A DNA stretch of 64,000 nt from Lactobacillus intestinalis (GTDB taxonomy: Bacteria > Bacillota > Bacilli > Lactobacillales > Lactobacillaceae), in contig NZ_CP072985.1 of NCBI RefSeq assembly GCF_024397795.1, positions 1 through 64,000 on the forward strand. Reading direction: 5' to 3'. The position numbers and the translations under genes were made by a program. Positions 45,709-55,412 of this stretch are shown here, in pieces. The notes under the pieces were generated by a model. That model made no database searches, had not been told where the DNA came from, and worked only from the letters and a program-made list of their open reading frames with translations. Within the stretch, counting starts at the first letter, position 1; every line of letters begins with the position of its first letter.

Positions 45709-45757
45709 TAAAAATCACAAGTCTATCCTACAAAGTTAGTTTAGACTTGTGATTTTT
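45709..45757 (-). terminator. Terminator of the GntR gene
   Basis: AAAAATCACAAGTCTA pairs with TAGACTTGTGATTTTT, 39 bases past the GntR stop; it works in both directions. Confidence 0.85.
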
Positions 45758-45795
45758 TTGGATCTTTTATCGGTAATTAAAACTTGCCCCTAAAA

Positions 45796-46461
45796 TTAAT
45801 GCTGGATGTAATCAGCATACTGCTTTTCAATTTTTTGTTCAGTTTCTGGAGCTGTACTAATATGATACTGAAACGCTTCTTTTAATTCAGCTTTATCGTG
45901 ATTTAAAATTGCTTTCATTATTTGCTCATGTTCAGCAGTTGATTTCTCCCAATTACTTTCATCTACTTTTAAGCTTAAGGCAGTTAATCTATAAAAGTAG
46001 ATATTGATTCTCGTTAACCAATTCCATAAAAAATTATGATGAGTATCCATATAAAATTGTTTGTGAAATTGATCATTAAAATGTAAAAAAGTAGTTAAAT
46101 CACGATCGATAGCGGCCTGGCGTTGCTCTTCAATAGTTTGATTTATTCGAAAGATTTCTAAGCGAGAATAATCTTGATCACAGGCTTCTTGTAAAACTTT
46201 ATTTTCCATACTGTTTCTTACTAAAATCGAATCAAAAACTCGATCTAAATTAATTTTAGAAATATAGGTTCCTGACTGAGGAACTACATATATTAATTCT
46301 TCTTGGCGAAGACGTAAAAGCGCATCACGAACAGGAGTACGACCTATTTTTATAACATTTTCAATTCCCTTTTCTGAAATTCTTTGACCAGGTTCAAATT
46401 CAAGTGAAATAATTTTATTCAATATTTTTTCATAGGCTTGTTCTGTTAAATTTTGTTGCAT
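45796..46461 (-). CDS. GntR-family (FadR/FCD) transcriptional regulator
   Basis: 221 residues. The N-terminal winged helix has LEFEPGQRISEKGIENVIKIGRTPVRDALLRLRQEELIYVVPQSGTYIS in GntR style. The C-terminal all-helical FCD ligand domain contains FHKQFYMDTHHNFL and EHEQIMKAI with the His/Asp positions that usually bind a metal and a small carboxylic acid. No metabolic gene adjoins it, so the target is unknown. ATG 46461 follows a weak AGGAAAG. Confidence 0.85.
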   Translation of the reverse strand: MQQNLTEQAYEKILNKIISLEFEPGQRISEKGIENVIKIGRTPVRDALLRLRQEELIYVVPQSGTYISKINLDRVFDSILVRNSMENKVLQEACDQDYSRLEIFRINQTIEEQRQAAIDRDLTTFLHFNDQFHKQFYMDTHHNFLWNWLTRINIYFYRLTALSLKVDESNWEKSTAEHEQIMKAILNHDKAELKEAFQYHISTAPETEQKIEKQYADYIQH

Positions 46462-46791
46462 ATAAACTCTTTCCTATTACCTTGTTACACATACAATTAT
46501 AACCTTTTTCCAATAGCAATTATAGTATTTACACGACTAGAAATGATGATTTTAAGAAACTAAAGTGTATATTATACAATTTGTTATTCTATTATGTCAA
46601 CTTTTACTCATAATTTACTAGAACTATCTTTTCTAACAATTAATTAGTAATTATAATTCATAACTTTAACGTTCTTTTAAAAAGAAGTAGTTTTTATCAA
46701 ATAATGAAATTACAAGTTCAATAGTCCTATTAATCCCTTCCATTTCAACCTATTTTTAGTAAGCCTAATAATATTTTTATAAAAATCGTAA
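46462..46791. other. Intergenic stretch, nothing identified
   Basis: AT-rich DNA between the GntR gene and the IS30 element. It should hold the gntR promoter, but I see no clear motif, frame or repeat. Confidence 0.5.
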
Positions 46792-47974
46792 ATTGCAATA
46801 ATAACTTGGACACTTTATGCTGCTTGATAGATGTTGTCTAATTCTTTTTCAAAAATTTCATCTGTAGTGTGATATGCCAATTGCTTTCTAGGTAAAGTGT
46901 TCATCCAAGTTTCAATGTCAATAACTTCTTGAAGTGAATAGCTTTCAATACGCTCACCTTTAGGAACGAAGCGGCGAATTAGTCCGTTATGTGTTTCAAT
47001 ACTTCCTTTATCACAAGAAGTATGAGGATGAGCATAATAGGCTAGAGTCTTAGAAACTTTCTCAAGATTAGAAAGGTCCGCAAATTCTGATCCATTGTCA
47101 GTAGTAATTGTTTTGAAGATATCATTCCAGTGCTCTTAGTAGTTTTCATGCAGATCCTTAAAAGGCTGCATAACACTAGCAGAGGTCTTATCTGGAATAC
47201 GAATGATTAAAAACTCACGGCTCATTCTTTCGCAGAGAGTCAATAATACTTCATCATCTTTTGTCTTATGACCTAATACTAAATCACATTCCCAGTCTCC
47301 AAAGCGGGGTCTCTGGTAAATTTCTTTAGGACGCTCTTCAATACTTCGTCCAAGTTTCTTTTTGTTCCGGCGAACATGCTTGGCCTTGGTATTGCGTTTA
47401 AGCTTCTCAGGTAAATCAGCGTTTCTAATGCCAATTAATCCTTGGTCTACGTAATTATAAAGCGTTCTTGTGCAGGCCACTTCCTGACTAGAGAACAAGC
47501 CTTTGGAAGTAGCACGGCCCCAGCAAGCATCTAAAGACCAGTGATAGCTGTGAAAGTGCTCTGCTACATAATCAATAAATACTTTGGTTTCTAAGAATTT
47601 GAGCTTACGACTAGAATTAAGCCTGTGTTTTCGATAAGCTTCTTAACGAACTTCTGCTTTATAGCGTTTAACTGACCCATGATAAAGAATTACAGTGCCA
47701 CGTTTAATTTCGTTTGAAATAGTTTGCGGTGAACAACTTAATTCACGTGCGATATAGCGCATAGATTTATTATCTTTACGACGAATCTGAATCAAAACAC
47801 GTTCTTCATAACTTAAATGTTTTCCACGAGAATGTTTAATCATGGAAGAATTATTAGAAAGGTTCATTTGAATACCTCATTTTCTAGAAGTTTTTGTGGT
47901 TATTAACATTCTATCAAACAAGGTTCAATGACCTTTTTTTATTTAAGCCGAAATGTCCAACTTCATTTTACAAT
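46792..47974 (-). mobile_element. IS30-family insertion sequence, inactivated
   Basis: About 1180 bases bounded by imperfect inverted repeats: ATTGCAATAATAACTTGGAC at the low end and, inverted, ATTGTAAAATGAAGTTGGAC at the high end. The transposase almost fills it. No clear target duplication is visible. Confidence 0.75.
46815..47867 (-). pseudogene. IS30 transposase with two in-frame stop codons
   Basis: The frame is continuous for 351 codons but holds TAA at 47643-47645 and TAA at 47136-47138. It has the IS30 helix-turn-helix start (HLSYEERVLIQIRRKDNKSMRYIARELSCSPQTISNEIKRGT) and the DDE domain with FGDWECDLVLG, TTDNGSEF and CDKGSIETHNGLIRRF. All catalytic residues remain but would not be joined in one protein. 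Both lesions are base substitutions, unlike the indels in the adhesin. Confidence 0.9.
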
Positions 47975-48096
47975 CGGTGTTTTTATAAAAATAAATATTT
48001 TAGTGTGATTGAAAACTGCCAGTAACCACTAATCATCAAGAATGATAAAATTGAAGTAGAAGTTTATTCAGATTCATCAAAAAGAAGGTACCTATT

Positions 48097-48870
48097 ATGA
48101 CCAAAATTGCAGTTATTGGTGTCGGCCACATGGGGAGTGCCATTATTAAAGGCTTAGTCAAATCTTCCCCAGACAATGTCATTATCGGTGAAAATCCTAC
48201 TAATCCCCGAGTTAATGACCTTGCCCAACAGCTCGGCTTTGACTTAATCGACAACTTATTAGATTTAAACAGTCTCAAGCCCGATATCGTAATTTTAACT
48301 ACACCGGCGCCCCTTACTCTACAAGTTGCAAAAGGACTAGATCTTGATAAAAAGACGATCATCATTTCGGCAGCTGCTGGAGTTTCCTACGAGGACTTAC
48401 ATACTACTTTACCTAATAATCCGGTTGCTCGTATGATTCCAAATATTCCCGTATCAATTAATTCTGGAACCATTGGATTATTTTTACCTAAAAATATGGA
48501 AAGTGATATTAAAGTAGAAATCGAAGACTTTTTAGCCCAATTAGGCGATATAATCACAGTAAAAGAAAATCAACTTAGCATTGTAGGTACGATTGCTGGA
48601 TGTGGGCCAGCATTTGTAGATGTGTTTCTAGATGCTTTAGGAGATGCAGGGGTTTTAAATGGCCTTTCAAGATCAGTTGCTAATAAATTAGCTGCCAGTA
48701 TGGTTAAAGGTTCTTCAAGTCTAGCTTACGATAGCCCACTTGCGCCAGCTCAATTACGTGATCAAGTATGTTCACCTGGTGGCACTACTATTAAAGGTGT
48801 TGTTGACTTAGAGAAAAATGGTTTCCGTTACTCTGTAATTAGTGCAATTAATAAAGCTAACAAAAATTAA
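48097..48870 (+). CDS. proC: Pyrroline-5-carboxylate reductase
   Basis: 257 residues. The N-terminal dinucleotide fold has IAVIGVGHMGSAIIKGL. The C-terminal dimer domain has the signature AQLRDQVCSPGGTTIKGV, and AGCGPAFVDVFLDAL is also typical. It reduces pyrroline-5-carboxylate to proline with NAD(P)H. It stands alone, between a dead IS30 and a convergent nan operon. AGAAGG lies before ATG 48097. Confidence 0.95.
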   Translation: MTKIAVIGVGHMGSAIIKGLVKSSPDNVIIGENPTNPRVNDLAQQLGFDLIDNLLDLNSLKPDIVILTTPAPLTLQVAKGLDLDKKTIIISAAAGVSYEDLHTTLPNNPVARMIPNIPVSINSGTIGLFLPKNMESDIKVEIEDFLAQLGDIITVKENQLSIVGTIAGCGPAFVDVFLDALGDAGVLNGLSRSVANKLAASMVKGSSSLAYDSPLAPAQLRDQVCSPGGTTIKGVVDLEKNGFRYSVISAINKANKN

Positions 48871-48874
48871 TTAT

Positions 48875-48916
48875 AAAAATAAGACTATAGTTCAAATGAG
48901 CTATAGTCTTATTTAG
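48875..48916. terminator. Bidirectional terminator between proC and nanE
   Basis: AAATAAGACTATAG pairs perfectly with CTATAGTCTTATTT. Confidence 0.9.
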
Positions 48917-48925
48917 ATAAAATAT

Positions 48926-49621
48926 TTACATTTTTTCAAAAACTGAAGTAAAACTCCTGGCAATTTGTAAAGGTCTGGTAATTGCGCCTCCTACTACAAT
49001 TCCTGTTGGATTAATTTCAATCATTTTCTTCAATTGTTCTGGGCTATGAATCTTACCTTCTGCAATTACAGGCATCCCTGCATCAACCAAACTCTTAACC
49101 AAATCATAGTCTGGATGATCAGATTTAGGGCTTTCTTCAGTATAACCCGATAACGTCGTCCCCACAAAATCTACGCCTGCATCATATGCATTTTTTGCTT
49201 CTTCAAAGTTAGAAGTATCCGCCATTAATAAACGATCAGGATATTTAGTCTTAATCTCATCAATGAATTCTGCTACTGTTTTTCCATCATGACGTGGACG
49301 AAGAGTACAATCAAGAGCAACCACTTCCACATTGGTTTTCATTAATTCATCTACTTCTTTCATAGTAGGAGTAATATAAGGCTTTTCAGGAGGATAATCT
49401 CTTTTAATAATTCCAATCATGGGCAAATCTACTACCTCTTTGATTTGCTTAATATCTCGAATGGAGTTCGCCCGAATGCCGACGGCACCACCTTCTTGAG
49501 CTGCCTTTGCCATAAGTGGCATAACTCCTCCTTCTTTTGTATAAAGAGGTTCACCAGGAAGTGCTTGACATGAAATAATCAAACCACCATGTACCTTTTC
49601 AATAAATTCTTCCTTTTTCAT
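48926..49621 (-). CDS. nanE: N-acetylmannosamine-6-phosphate 2-epimerase
   Basis: 231 residues, TIM barrel. It has [14 protein letters not shown] at the start, [32 protein letters not shown] and the phosphate site [11 protein letters not shown] ... [11 protein letters not shown]. It converts ManNAc-6-P to GlcNAc-6-P in sialic acid breakdown. It is the last gene of the minus-strand nan operon, with AAGAAGGAA before ATG 49621. Confidence 0.95.
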   Translation of the reverse strand: MKKEEFIEKVHGGLIISCQALPGEPLYTKEGGVMPLMAKAAQEGGAVGIRANSIRDIKQIKEVVDLPMIGIIKRDYPPEKPYITPTMKEVDELMKTNVEVVALDCTLRPRHDGKTVAEFIDEIKTKYPDRLLMADTSNFEEAKNAYDAGVDFVGTTLSGYTEESPKSDHPDYDLVKSLVDAGMPVIAEGKIHSPEQLKKMIEINPTGIVVGGAITRPLQIARSFTSVFEKM

Positions 49622-49641
49622 TTTTATTCCTTCTTAGTTAA

Positions 49642-50619
49642 TTACTCATTAGGTCCTTCAGGAAAGTTAGTTCCCAATAACCAATTAAAGGCTGTACTAT
49701 CAACATAATAGAACATTGCTTCATGTTCATATTCTGGTAGCAAAATATGTTTTTTCTCGGTTTCGATTCTATTATAGATCGCATATTGAGTTGCTGGAAA
49801 ACAGACTTTATCTTCAAGACCTGTAAACATTAAAACTGGACAACGAATTAAATGAGCAAAATTCTTAACGTCGATATAAGATAAAGTTTTTAACAATTTA
49901 GCTTCTGTTTTATGAAACGGATCATAGAACTTGAAATATCTAAACAATTCATCATATGGAAGCCCCATATCTCCCATTTCTAACACATACTTAAAGTCAG
50001 ACAAAAATGGATATTGAGTTGCACACCGTCTAATTCGATGGTTAAGCGCGGCACCTATTAAGGAAAGAGCTCCTCCTTGAGACCCACCCCAGGTGTAAAG
50101 ATGTAAGTTATCAACCCGCTCCATATCAGCTACTACTTCAATTAAGGAATATACGTCTAAATAGATATCTTTGTAAAAAAGGTGATCCTTTCCTTCAACA
50201 GCACCTCTAATAATATGGCCTAGGACAGTATTTCCTTTGTAAATTCCATTGTCAACTGATTCTCCTTGCTGTCCACGCACATCCATGGCAACCACTCCAA
50301 CTCCTAAAGGAATATACTTTAGAAAGCTAGTCCAATCTAGTGCTTGACCCATGTAGCCATGAAAATAAAATACAACTGGGACATTTTTTTGATGATGAGG
50401 GAAAATACATTTAGCATGAACTATCCCATCATTAGTGCCCCTAAAATACAGATCAAAGAAATCTGTATTTTTCACACCAAAATGTCGAGGTTTGATTTCA
50501 TAAGGAATCGATTCAGGAAGAGACGCTATTTGCCTATTCCAAAATTCATCAAAATCACTTGGTGGATTATCTTTTCCCATGTAAGTTTCCATCTTTTTCA
50601 AAAAATTTGCGTGTTCCAT
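49642..50619 (-). CDS. Acetylxylan-esterase-like alpha/beta hydrolase
   Basis: 325 residues of the AXE1 (carbohydrate esterase family 7) type. It has the N-terminal FDEFWNRQI, FYFHGYMG oxyanion region, RGQQGES, the nucleophile GGSQGG and the late EYEHEAM His. There is no signal peptide, so it acts on imported sugars. In this operon a role in removing O-acetyl groups from sialic acids is reasonable, as the sequence family deacetylates various sugars. ATG 50619 follows AAGGTGAG; a GTG at 50628 lies inside that site. Confidence 0.85.
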   Translation of the reverse strand: MEHANFLKKMETYMGKDNPPSDFDEFWNRQIASLPESIPYEIKPRHFGVKNTDFFDLYFRGTNDGIVHAKCIFPHHQKNVPVVFYFHGYMGQALDWTSFLKYIPLGVGVVAMDVRGQQGESVDNGIYKGNTVLGHIIRGAVEGKDHLFYKDIYLDVYSLIEVVADMERVDNLHLYTWGGSQGGALSLIGAALNHRIRRCATQYPFLSDFKYVLEMGDMGLPYDELFRYFKFYDPFHKTEAKLLKTLSYIDVKNFAHLIRCPVLMFTGLEDKVCFPATQYAIYNRIETEKKHILLPEYEHEAMFYYVDSTAFNWLLGTNFPEGPNE

Positions 50620-50636
50620 CTTTCTCACCTTATTCT

Positions 50637-52172
50637 TTAAGCATCTGCATTTTCAACTTCTTCAGCATCAACTGTAGGATTATAAGCATCTTTAATAGTT
50701 TTAGCAGTTAAACCAGTTACATCATGACCATATTGTGGAGTCATTAATCCAACAATCCAACTTACCAAAAATGCAAGAATAAACGATACACATGGTTGAA
50801 CTAAAGTTGCTACACCCTGAGTTTGGAGGTAGTAAGTCACTGCAGCACTAATAATGACACCAACTACTACACTAAATCTATTAGCAGATCTAGTAAAAAT
50901 ACCAACAGCAAAGATACCGGCGATTGGAACACCGAACAAACCAGTAACTGATAAGAAGAGGTTCCAAGTTTGTGCAGCATTACCAAGCAAAAGATAGATA
51001 GCAACACTTAAACTGATTAAACCTGAGACAACAATCACAATTCTAGCTAAGGCCACGTCGCTTAAGTTCTTGAATTTATTGTTAAAGAATCTTTGCTTGA
51101 AGTCCGTAATAGCACAAGATGAAATGGCGTTCAAACTTGAAGCAATAGTTGATTGTGCAGCCGCAAAAATCCCTGCAATGATCAATCCGGCAAGTCCAGC
51201 TGGAATTTCTTTAATTACGAAATATGGCACAATAGCACTTGTGTTGAAATCACCAGGTAAAGCTGCCTTTGAATGGTAGAAACAAAATAGAAGTGTTCCC
51301 ATTCCAAAGAACAAAGGAATAGTAATTAATGCAAGCCATCCATTAGTCCAAAGAGACTTAGCGGTAGCTTTCATGCTTGGGGTAGTTTGATAACGTTGAA
51401 CTACATCTTGACTACCAGTGTATTGATACATACTGTTAAAGAATTGTCCCGCGAAAATAATTGGAATAAATTTAGGTAAATCAGCAGGATTCCAATCTGC
51501 ATTAGAGAAAAATTTGTGGCTAGAAACTGCAATGTGAGCAACGGACCCAAAGCCACCAGTTTTAAATATTGCCATTCCACAAATTAACAATGCACTTCCT
51601 AAAAGAAGGAAACCTTGAATAACATCTGTCCAAATAACCCCTTCGATACCACCAAGAAAGGCATAGATGATACACATTGCACCAACTAAAACTGCTATTA
51701 GTATTGGATTGATATTAGATACCGATGTAATTGCTAAAATTGGAAGGTAAATAACAATTGCCACACGCCCAATGTGGTATAGCATAAAAAGCCCACTACC
51801 TAAGGCACGCATTACGGGACCGAATCTTTTTTCTAGATATTGATAAGCCGTAGTTACTTGCAATTTTCTAAAGAAAGGCACGTAATATCTAATCAAAATA
51901 GGAATAATCAAAAAGATAGTAAAGCTACCTACGGAATAGCCCCAGTCCGTTAAGAAAGACTGCTCCGGCGTTGACATAAAAGTGATCGCACTTAATGTAG
52001 TAGCCCAAATACTGAACCCAGCTGCCCAGGCAGGTATCCGTCCATTTGCCTTAAAGAATGAATCTGTACTTTTACTTGCACTTTTAGTGAAATAGGCACC
52101 TACGCCTAACATTGCAACTAGGTACGCCAGCAGGACGACCCAATTCCAAAAACCAAACCCTGTTTTAGTCAT
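50637..52172 (-). CDS. Sodium:solute symporter, probable sialic acid transporter
   Basis: 511 residues, SSS family with about 13 spans. GFSIWATTLSAITFMSTPEQSF (helix 1-2 substrate region), GGIEGVIWTDVIQGFLLLG and AAQSTIASSLNAISS (sodium site serines) are visible. Members of this family import sialic acid with Na+ in several bacteria. The location between nan genes supports the substrate, but family alone does not prove it. Coupled to the antiporter gene 21 bases upstream. Confidence 0.88.
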   Translation of the reverse strand: MTKTGFGFWNWVVLLAYLVAMLGVGAYFTKSASKSTDSFFKANGRIPAWAAGFSIWATTLSAITFMSTPEQSFLTDWGYSVGSFTIFLIIPILIRYYVPFFRKLQVTTAYQYLEKRFGPVMRALGSGLFMLYHIGRVAIVIYLPILAITSVSNINPILIAVLVGAMCIIYAFLGGIEGVIWTDVIQGFLLLGSALLICGMAIFKTGGFGSVAHIAVSSHKFFSNADWNPADLPKFIPIIFAGQFFNSMYQYTGSQDVVQRYQTTPSMKATAKSLWTNGWLALITIPLFFGMGTLLFCFYHSKAALPGDFNTSAIVPYFVIKEIPAGLAGLIIAGIFAAAQSTIASSLNAISSCAITDFKQRFFNNKFKNLSDVALARIVIVVSGLISLSVAIYLLLGNAAQTWNLFLSVTGLFGVPIAGIFAVGIFTRSANRFSVVVGVIISAAVTYYLQTQGVATLVQPCVSFILAFLVSWIVGLMTPQYGHDVTGLTAKTIKDAYNPTVDAEEVENADA

Positions 52173-52193
52173 TTTTTTCTCCTCTTCACTTTT

Positions 52194-53378
52194 TTATTCA
52201 TTATCAATAGATACGGCATCCTTTGCAGCGACTTTTTTATTACTCTTCAAGATAAAGAGTTTCAAAATCAGAGGTGCTACTAATGTCGTAATTACAGTTA
52301 CTAAAATCATTGCTGTATAGTGATTTTGATCAATTAAATGTGAACTTAAGGCTACATTGGCTACAACTAATGCCATTTCTCCTCTAGAGACCATACCAGC
52401 TCCAACCACATTTGATTCTGTCCAACTTAGATGAAACATTTTTGCAGCAAGTCCACAACCAATTTGCTTTCCTAAAATTGCCGTAATAATCAAAAGAATG
52501 ATAAAGACAATGTCGTTTTGCATCCCTTTGAAACTAATTTGTAAACCAATACTTACAAAGAAAACCGGAATAAAAACTGCATAACCAATAGGCTCAATTT
52601 TATCTTCCAAATGATCTTCAAAATCAGTTTCTGAAATTGCTAATCCAGCAAAATATGCTCCTAAGACATCACTCATTCCCATCATCACAGCCAAAGCAGC
52701 AGTTCCAAAACAAAGAATCATGGCTCCAGCGGTATCACTTTCAGTAGCATTTAAATCTTGGAAAATACTCAGAAATTTAGGAACGATAAATTTTCCAATT
52801 AAAAGTACAATTACAAAGAACAAGAACATCTTTAAAACCATCAACCAAATTGATTCATGCTGGGATGTTCCATAAATGCTACTGGCAATCCCAAGTAAAA
52901 TCACACAGATAATATCGTCTGCCACGGCTGCTCCACAGATAATTGCACCTGCACGAGTATTTAATCGATGCATCTCTTTCAGAACTTGAATAGTAATGCT
53001 GACTGAAGTTGCACTCAATACAAGACCCATAAAGACGGACGCTTTAACTGAAAAATTGAATAAATTGTGACATAGAAGAAAAGCTGTTCCTGTAGGCACA
53101 ATTACACCCAATGTTGCAACTGTTAAAGCCGGTGCCCAATATTTAATAAGTAACTTCAAGTCTCCTTCAAGCCCTGCAATAAACATCAAAACAATTACAC
53201 CAAGTTCAGAAAAATAATTAATAAAAGTTGTTGGGTGAATCCAATTTAACATCGCTGGTCCAATTACGATTCCCACTAATAATTCACCAATTACACTTGG
53301 CATCTTTAGTTTCACAGAATAGTGAGCAGCAATTTTAGTAAGTAGCAAAATCACAAACAGTTCTGCCAGGTAAGTCAT
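52194..53378 (-). CDS. CPA2-family Na+(K+)/H+ antiporter
   Basis: 394 residues with about 12 spans. It has GELLVGIVIGPAML, FSELGVIVLMFIAGLEGDL and AAVADDIICVILLGIA, whose Asp pair forms the cation site of electrogenic NapA/GerN-type antiporters, then GMVSRGEMALVVANVAL. No regulatory C-terminal domain. Its place beside a sodium symporter suggests that it expels the Na+ taken up with sialic acid. AGGTGATTT precedes ATG 53378. Confidence 0.88.
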   Translation of the reverse strand: MTYLAELFVILLLTKIAAHYSVKLKMPSVIGELLVGIVIGPAMLNWIHPTTFINYFSELGVIVLMFIAGLEGDLKLLIKYWAPALTVATLGVIVPTGTAFLLCHNLFNFSVKASVFMGLVLSATSVSITIQVLKEMHRLNTRAGAIICGAAVADDIICVILLGIASSIYGTSQHESIWLMVLKMFLFFVIVLLIGKFIVPKFLSIFQDLNATESDTAGAMILCFGTAALAVMMGMSDVLGAYFAGLAISETDFEDHLEDKIEPIGYAVFIPVFFVSIGLQISFKGMQNDIVFIILLIITAILGKQIGCGLAAKMFHLSWTESNVVGAGMVSRGEMALVVANVALSSHLIDQNHYTAMILVTVITTLVAPLILKLFILKSNKKVAAKDAVSIDNE

Positions 53379-53387
53379 TTAAATCAC

Positions 53388-54125
53388 CTACCGTTTATTG
53401 ATCACACTATTAACTAGCTCAACCTCATGCTTGATTTGTTCATCTGGAATCCCATATTCTAGGAAAATAGGAATATTGTCTGAAAGGCTTAAAACCATCG
53501 GTTGCCAATCAGTATCGCCTTCTCCAAGCATGACTGTTTCTTTATCTTTAATGTCCTTTAAATGATAGTTTGTAATCTGATTTTTTAATTTTTTGAAGGC
53601 AACAGATGGATTTTCATCCACCCAATACCAATTACCAGCATCATAGGTATAACCAATATTTTTGCTATTTTTAATGGCTTCCAAGCCTTCTTCTACTTTT
53701 TCTAGTCTTCCAGAATCGTTAGATAAGTTCTCCAGAGTTAGCTCTATTCCAGCATCAGCCAATTTTTGATCTAACGCAGCAATTTCCTTGGGATCTACAT
53801 TTTTTACATCGCCAATGAAATATTTGAGATACTTCAAGTCATGTTTTTTAGCCATTTCGATGTTGCTATCAATGCTAGAATTAATCTTGCCTTTGTTAAA
53901 TAATTCCTCAGGTACTGAATAATAGAGGCCCCAGCCATTGTTTTGACACGCTTTTTTAATATTTTCTATTTCTTGATCTTTAGTTTTCTCATCAAAAAAT
54001 TCACCACGAACTTGAATATTATCAATTTCATTTTCAAGCCCATCTAAAATTTTCAAGCTTTCCAATTGGCTCATGCCATTGTTCAAATGATCGAGAAATA
54101 CTGCAGTGTTAATTGAAACTTTCAT
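53388..54125 (-). CDS. Sugar phosphate isomerase/epimerase-like TIM barrel protein
   Basis: 245 residues of the xylose isomerase-like/AP endonuclease 2 superfamily. LTLENLSNDSGRL, IGYTYDAGNWYWVDENP and NYHLKDIKDKE give the metal ligands Glu, Asp and His. ATG 54125 follows AGAGG; an upstream GTG lies in the leader terminator. The function is unknown. In the nan operon it may act on a modified sialic acid or related sugar. It is the first gene of the operon, after an attenuator-like leader. Confidence 0.8.
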   Translation of the reverse strand: MKVSINTAVFLDHLNNGMSQLESLKILDGLENEIDNIQVRGEFFDEKTKDQEIENIKKACQNNGWGLYYSVPEELFNKGKINSSIDSNIEMAKKHDLKYLKYFIGDVKNVDPKEIAALDQKLADAGIELTLENLSNDSGRLEKVEEGLEAIKNSKNIGYTYDAGNWYWVDENPSVAFKKLKNQITNYHLKDIKDKETVMLGEGDTDWQPMVLSLSDNIPIFLEYGIPDEQIKHEVELVNSVINKR

Positions 54126-54153
54126 GTCTGCCTCTTTTCTGTCTATCAAAGGA

Positions 54154-54196
54154 CAAAAAAACCGCACTTAATATGTGCGGCATTATGTCTCACATA
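54154..54196 (-). promoter_or_regulatory. Attenuator-like leader of the nan operon
   Basis: Between promoter and first gene the minus strand has a full intrinsic terminator: CCGCAC/GTGCGG (54162-54167 with 54175-54180) followed by TTTTTTT. TATGTG (54191-54196) can instead pair with CACATA (54172-54177), which would destroy the terminator. Two exclusive folds suggest control by a ligand, a protein or translation. It might simply stop nanK read-through, but the promoter lies downstream of nanK. Confidence 0.5.
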
Positions 54197-54234
54197 GGTA
54201 CGGTTGAATTTTCATTAACTATTACACTTTTTAT

Positions 54235-54269
54235 AATACACTAATTTCTTATTTATGCAAGCGCTTTCT
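54235..54269 (-). promoter_or_regulatory. Promoter and cre site of the nan operon
   Basis: The minus strand carries TTGCAT, 16 bases and TATTAT. The sequence TGCAAGCGCTTTCT (plus, 54256-54269) fits the CcpA cre consensus nearly perfectly and overlaps the -35 box, so glucose repression is expected. Confidence 0.7.
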
Positions 54270-54273
54270 AAAA

Positions 54274-55134
54274 TTAGTCAAAAAACTTCTCAATCGCGCC
54301 ATATAATTGGGCCTTATTACCAAGGGATGCCATCTTGATTTTGGTTTTACATAAGTTAGGTGGCAAAATTTTCTTTAACTGTTTTTCAAGCAGTTCTTTT
54401 AAATAGTCACCCTGTTTTGATACCGCTCCTCCAATGATCAAAACTTCAGGATCAAATAGTAAAAGAATATTGCTTAATCCTTCAGCTACTTCTAAACTCC
54501 AATCTGCAATGATCTTCTTTTCTTGAGAACTTCCTGTCTTTGCCCGTTTAAAGCCTTCAATAGGATCAATGCCTAAAGGTGCTAATTTAGCTTGTAAACT
54601 AAGAGTAGACGCTCTTTGTTCAAAATTAGTTTTGGTTTTGACATCATACAATGTCCAACCAATATTATTTGCAGTCCCATGCGCACCGCTGAACATTTTG
54701 CCAGCTTCATAATAAGCTCCACCAATTCCAGTTCCTAGAGCCACACAATAAATCGAAGTATAACCTTTTGCGTTTCCGGCTAACTTTTCACCAAGTAAAG
54801 CAGCATCGACATCATTTACAACATTCGTATGCAAATTAAAGTCTTTTTCGAGCTCGGCTTTAATTGGAGTGCCCCTATAATCTAAAATTGTTGGACCCGC
54901 ATAAGCAATTTCTCCATTTTTTCCAACAATACCAGCAGTGCTAACGCCGATACCTATCAAATGATATTCATTCTTAAACTGAGATGTCACTTTCTTTAGC
55001 ATTTTTAGAATGTGGCCATCTTTATTCTTTTCCGTAGCTACTTTTCCAGTATGAGAAATATTTAAATTTTTATCTACTAATCCATACTTAATCGTCGTTC
55101 CACCAACATCAAAAGCTAAATAATAGTCTGTCAT
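54274..55134 (-). CDS. nanK: ROK-family sugar kinase, probable N-acetylmannosamine kinase
   Basis: 286 residues. ATP site LAFDVGGTTIKYGLVD, NDVDAALLGE with the catalytic Asp, ALGTGIGGAYY, and GAHGTANNIGW; the classic CxCGxxGC zinc motif of many ROK proteins is not visible. IIGGAVSKQGDYL closes the fold. It phosphorylates ManNAc, linking NanA to NanE. It diverges from nanA. ATG 55134 matches the family start; the ribosome site is weak. Confidence 0.85.
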   Translation of the reverse strand: MTDYYLAFDVGGTTIKYGLVDKNLNISHTGKVATEKNKDGHILKMLKKVTSQFKNEYHLIGIGVSTAGIVGKNGEIAYAGPTILDYRGTPIKAELEKDFNLHTNVVNDVDAALLGEKLAGNAKGYTSIYCVALGTGIGGAYYEAGKMFSGAHGTANNIGWTLYDVKTKTNFEQRASTLSLQAKLAPLGIDPIEGFKRAKTGSSQEKKIIADWSLEVAEGLSNILLLFDPEVLIIGGAVSKQGDYLKELLEKQLKKILPPNLCKTKIKMASLGNKAQLYGAIEKFFD

Positions 55135-55167
55135 ATTTTCACGCTTTCTGTCCATTAGTTTTATATT

Positions 55168-55181
55168 ATCAAGCGCTTACA
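55168..55181 (-). promoter_or_regulatory. cre site before nanK
   Basis: Minus strand TGTAAGCGCTTGAT fits the CcpA operator core with mismatches at the end, 34 bases before the nanK start. Confidence 0.6.
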
Positions 55182-55303
55182 TAATATCATTTGAAAAATA
55201 TTTTCTCAATAACAACAATATCTATAATTTTTTTGATTACTTCTAATCCTTTATATATTATGACTTGCGCTTTAAAAAGAAAACTTTTTTCAAACTTTAT
55301 TAT

Positions 55304-55332
55304 TTGCAATAACAATTTTCACGTGGTATATT
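55304..55332 (+). promoter_or_regulatory. Promoter of nanA
   Basis: TTGCAA (55304-55309), 17 bases and TATATT (55327-55332), giving an 80-base untranslated leader. CAATAACAA occurs here (55307-55315) and again at 55207-55215, on the nanK side; it may be a shared regulator site. Confidence 0.6.
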
Positions 55333-55412
55333 TGCGATGACGGTTGAGTTAGAAAACTATTACAAGTTGGAAAAAATGAATATATTATTTCTTAACAATC
55401 GGAGGATTCAAA

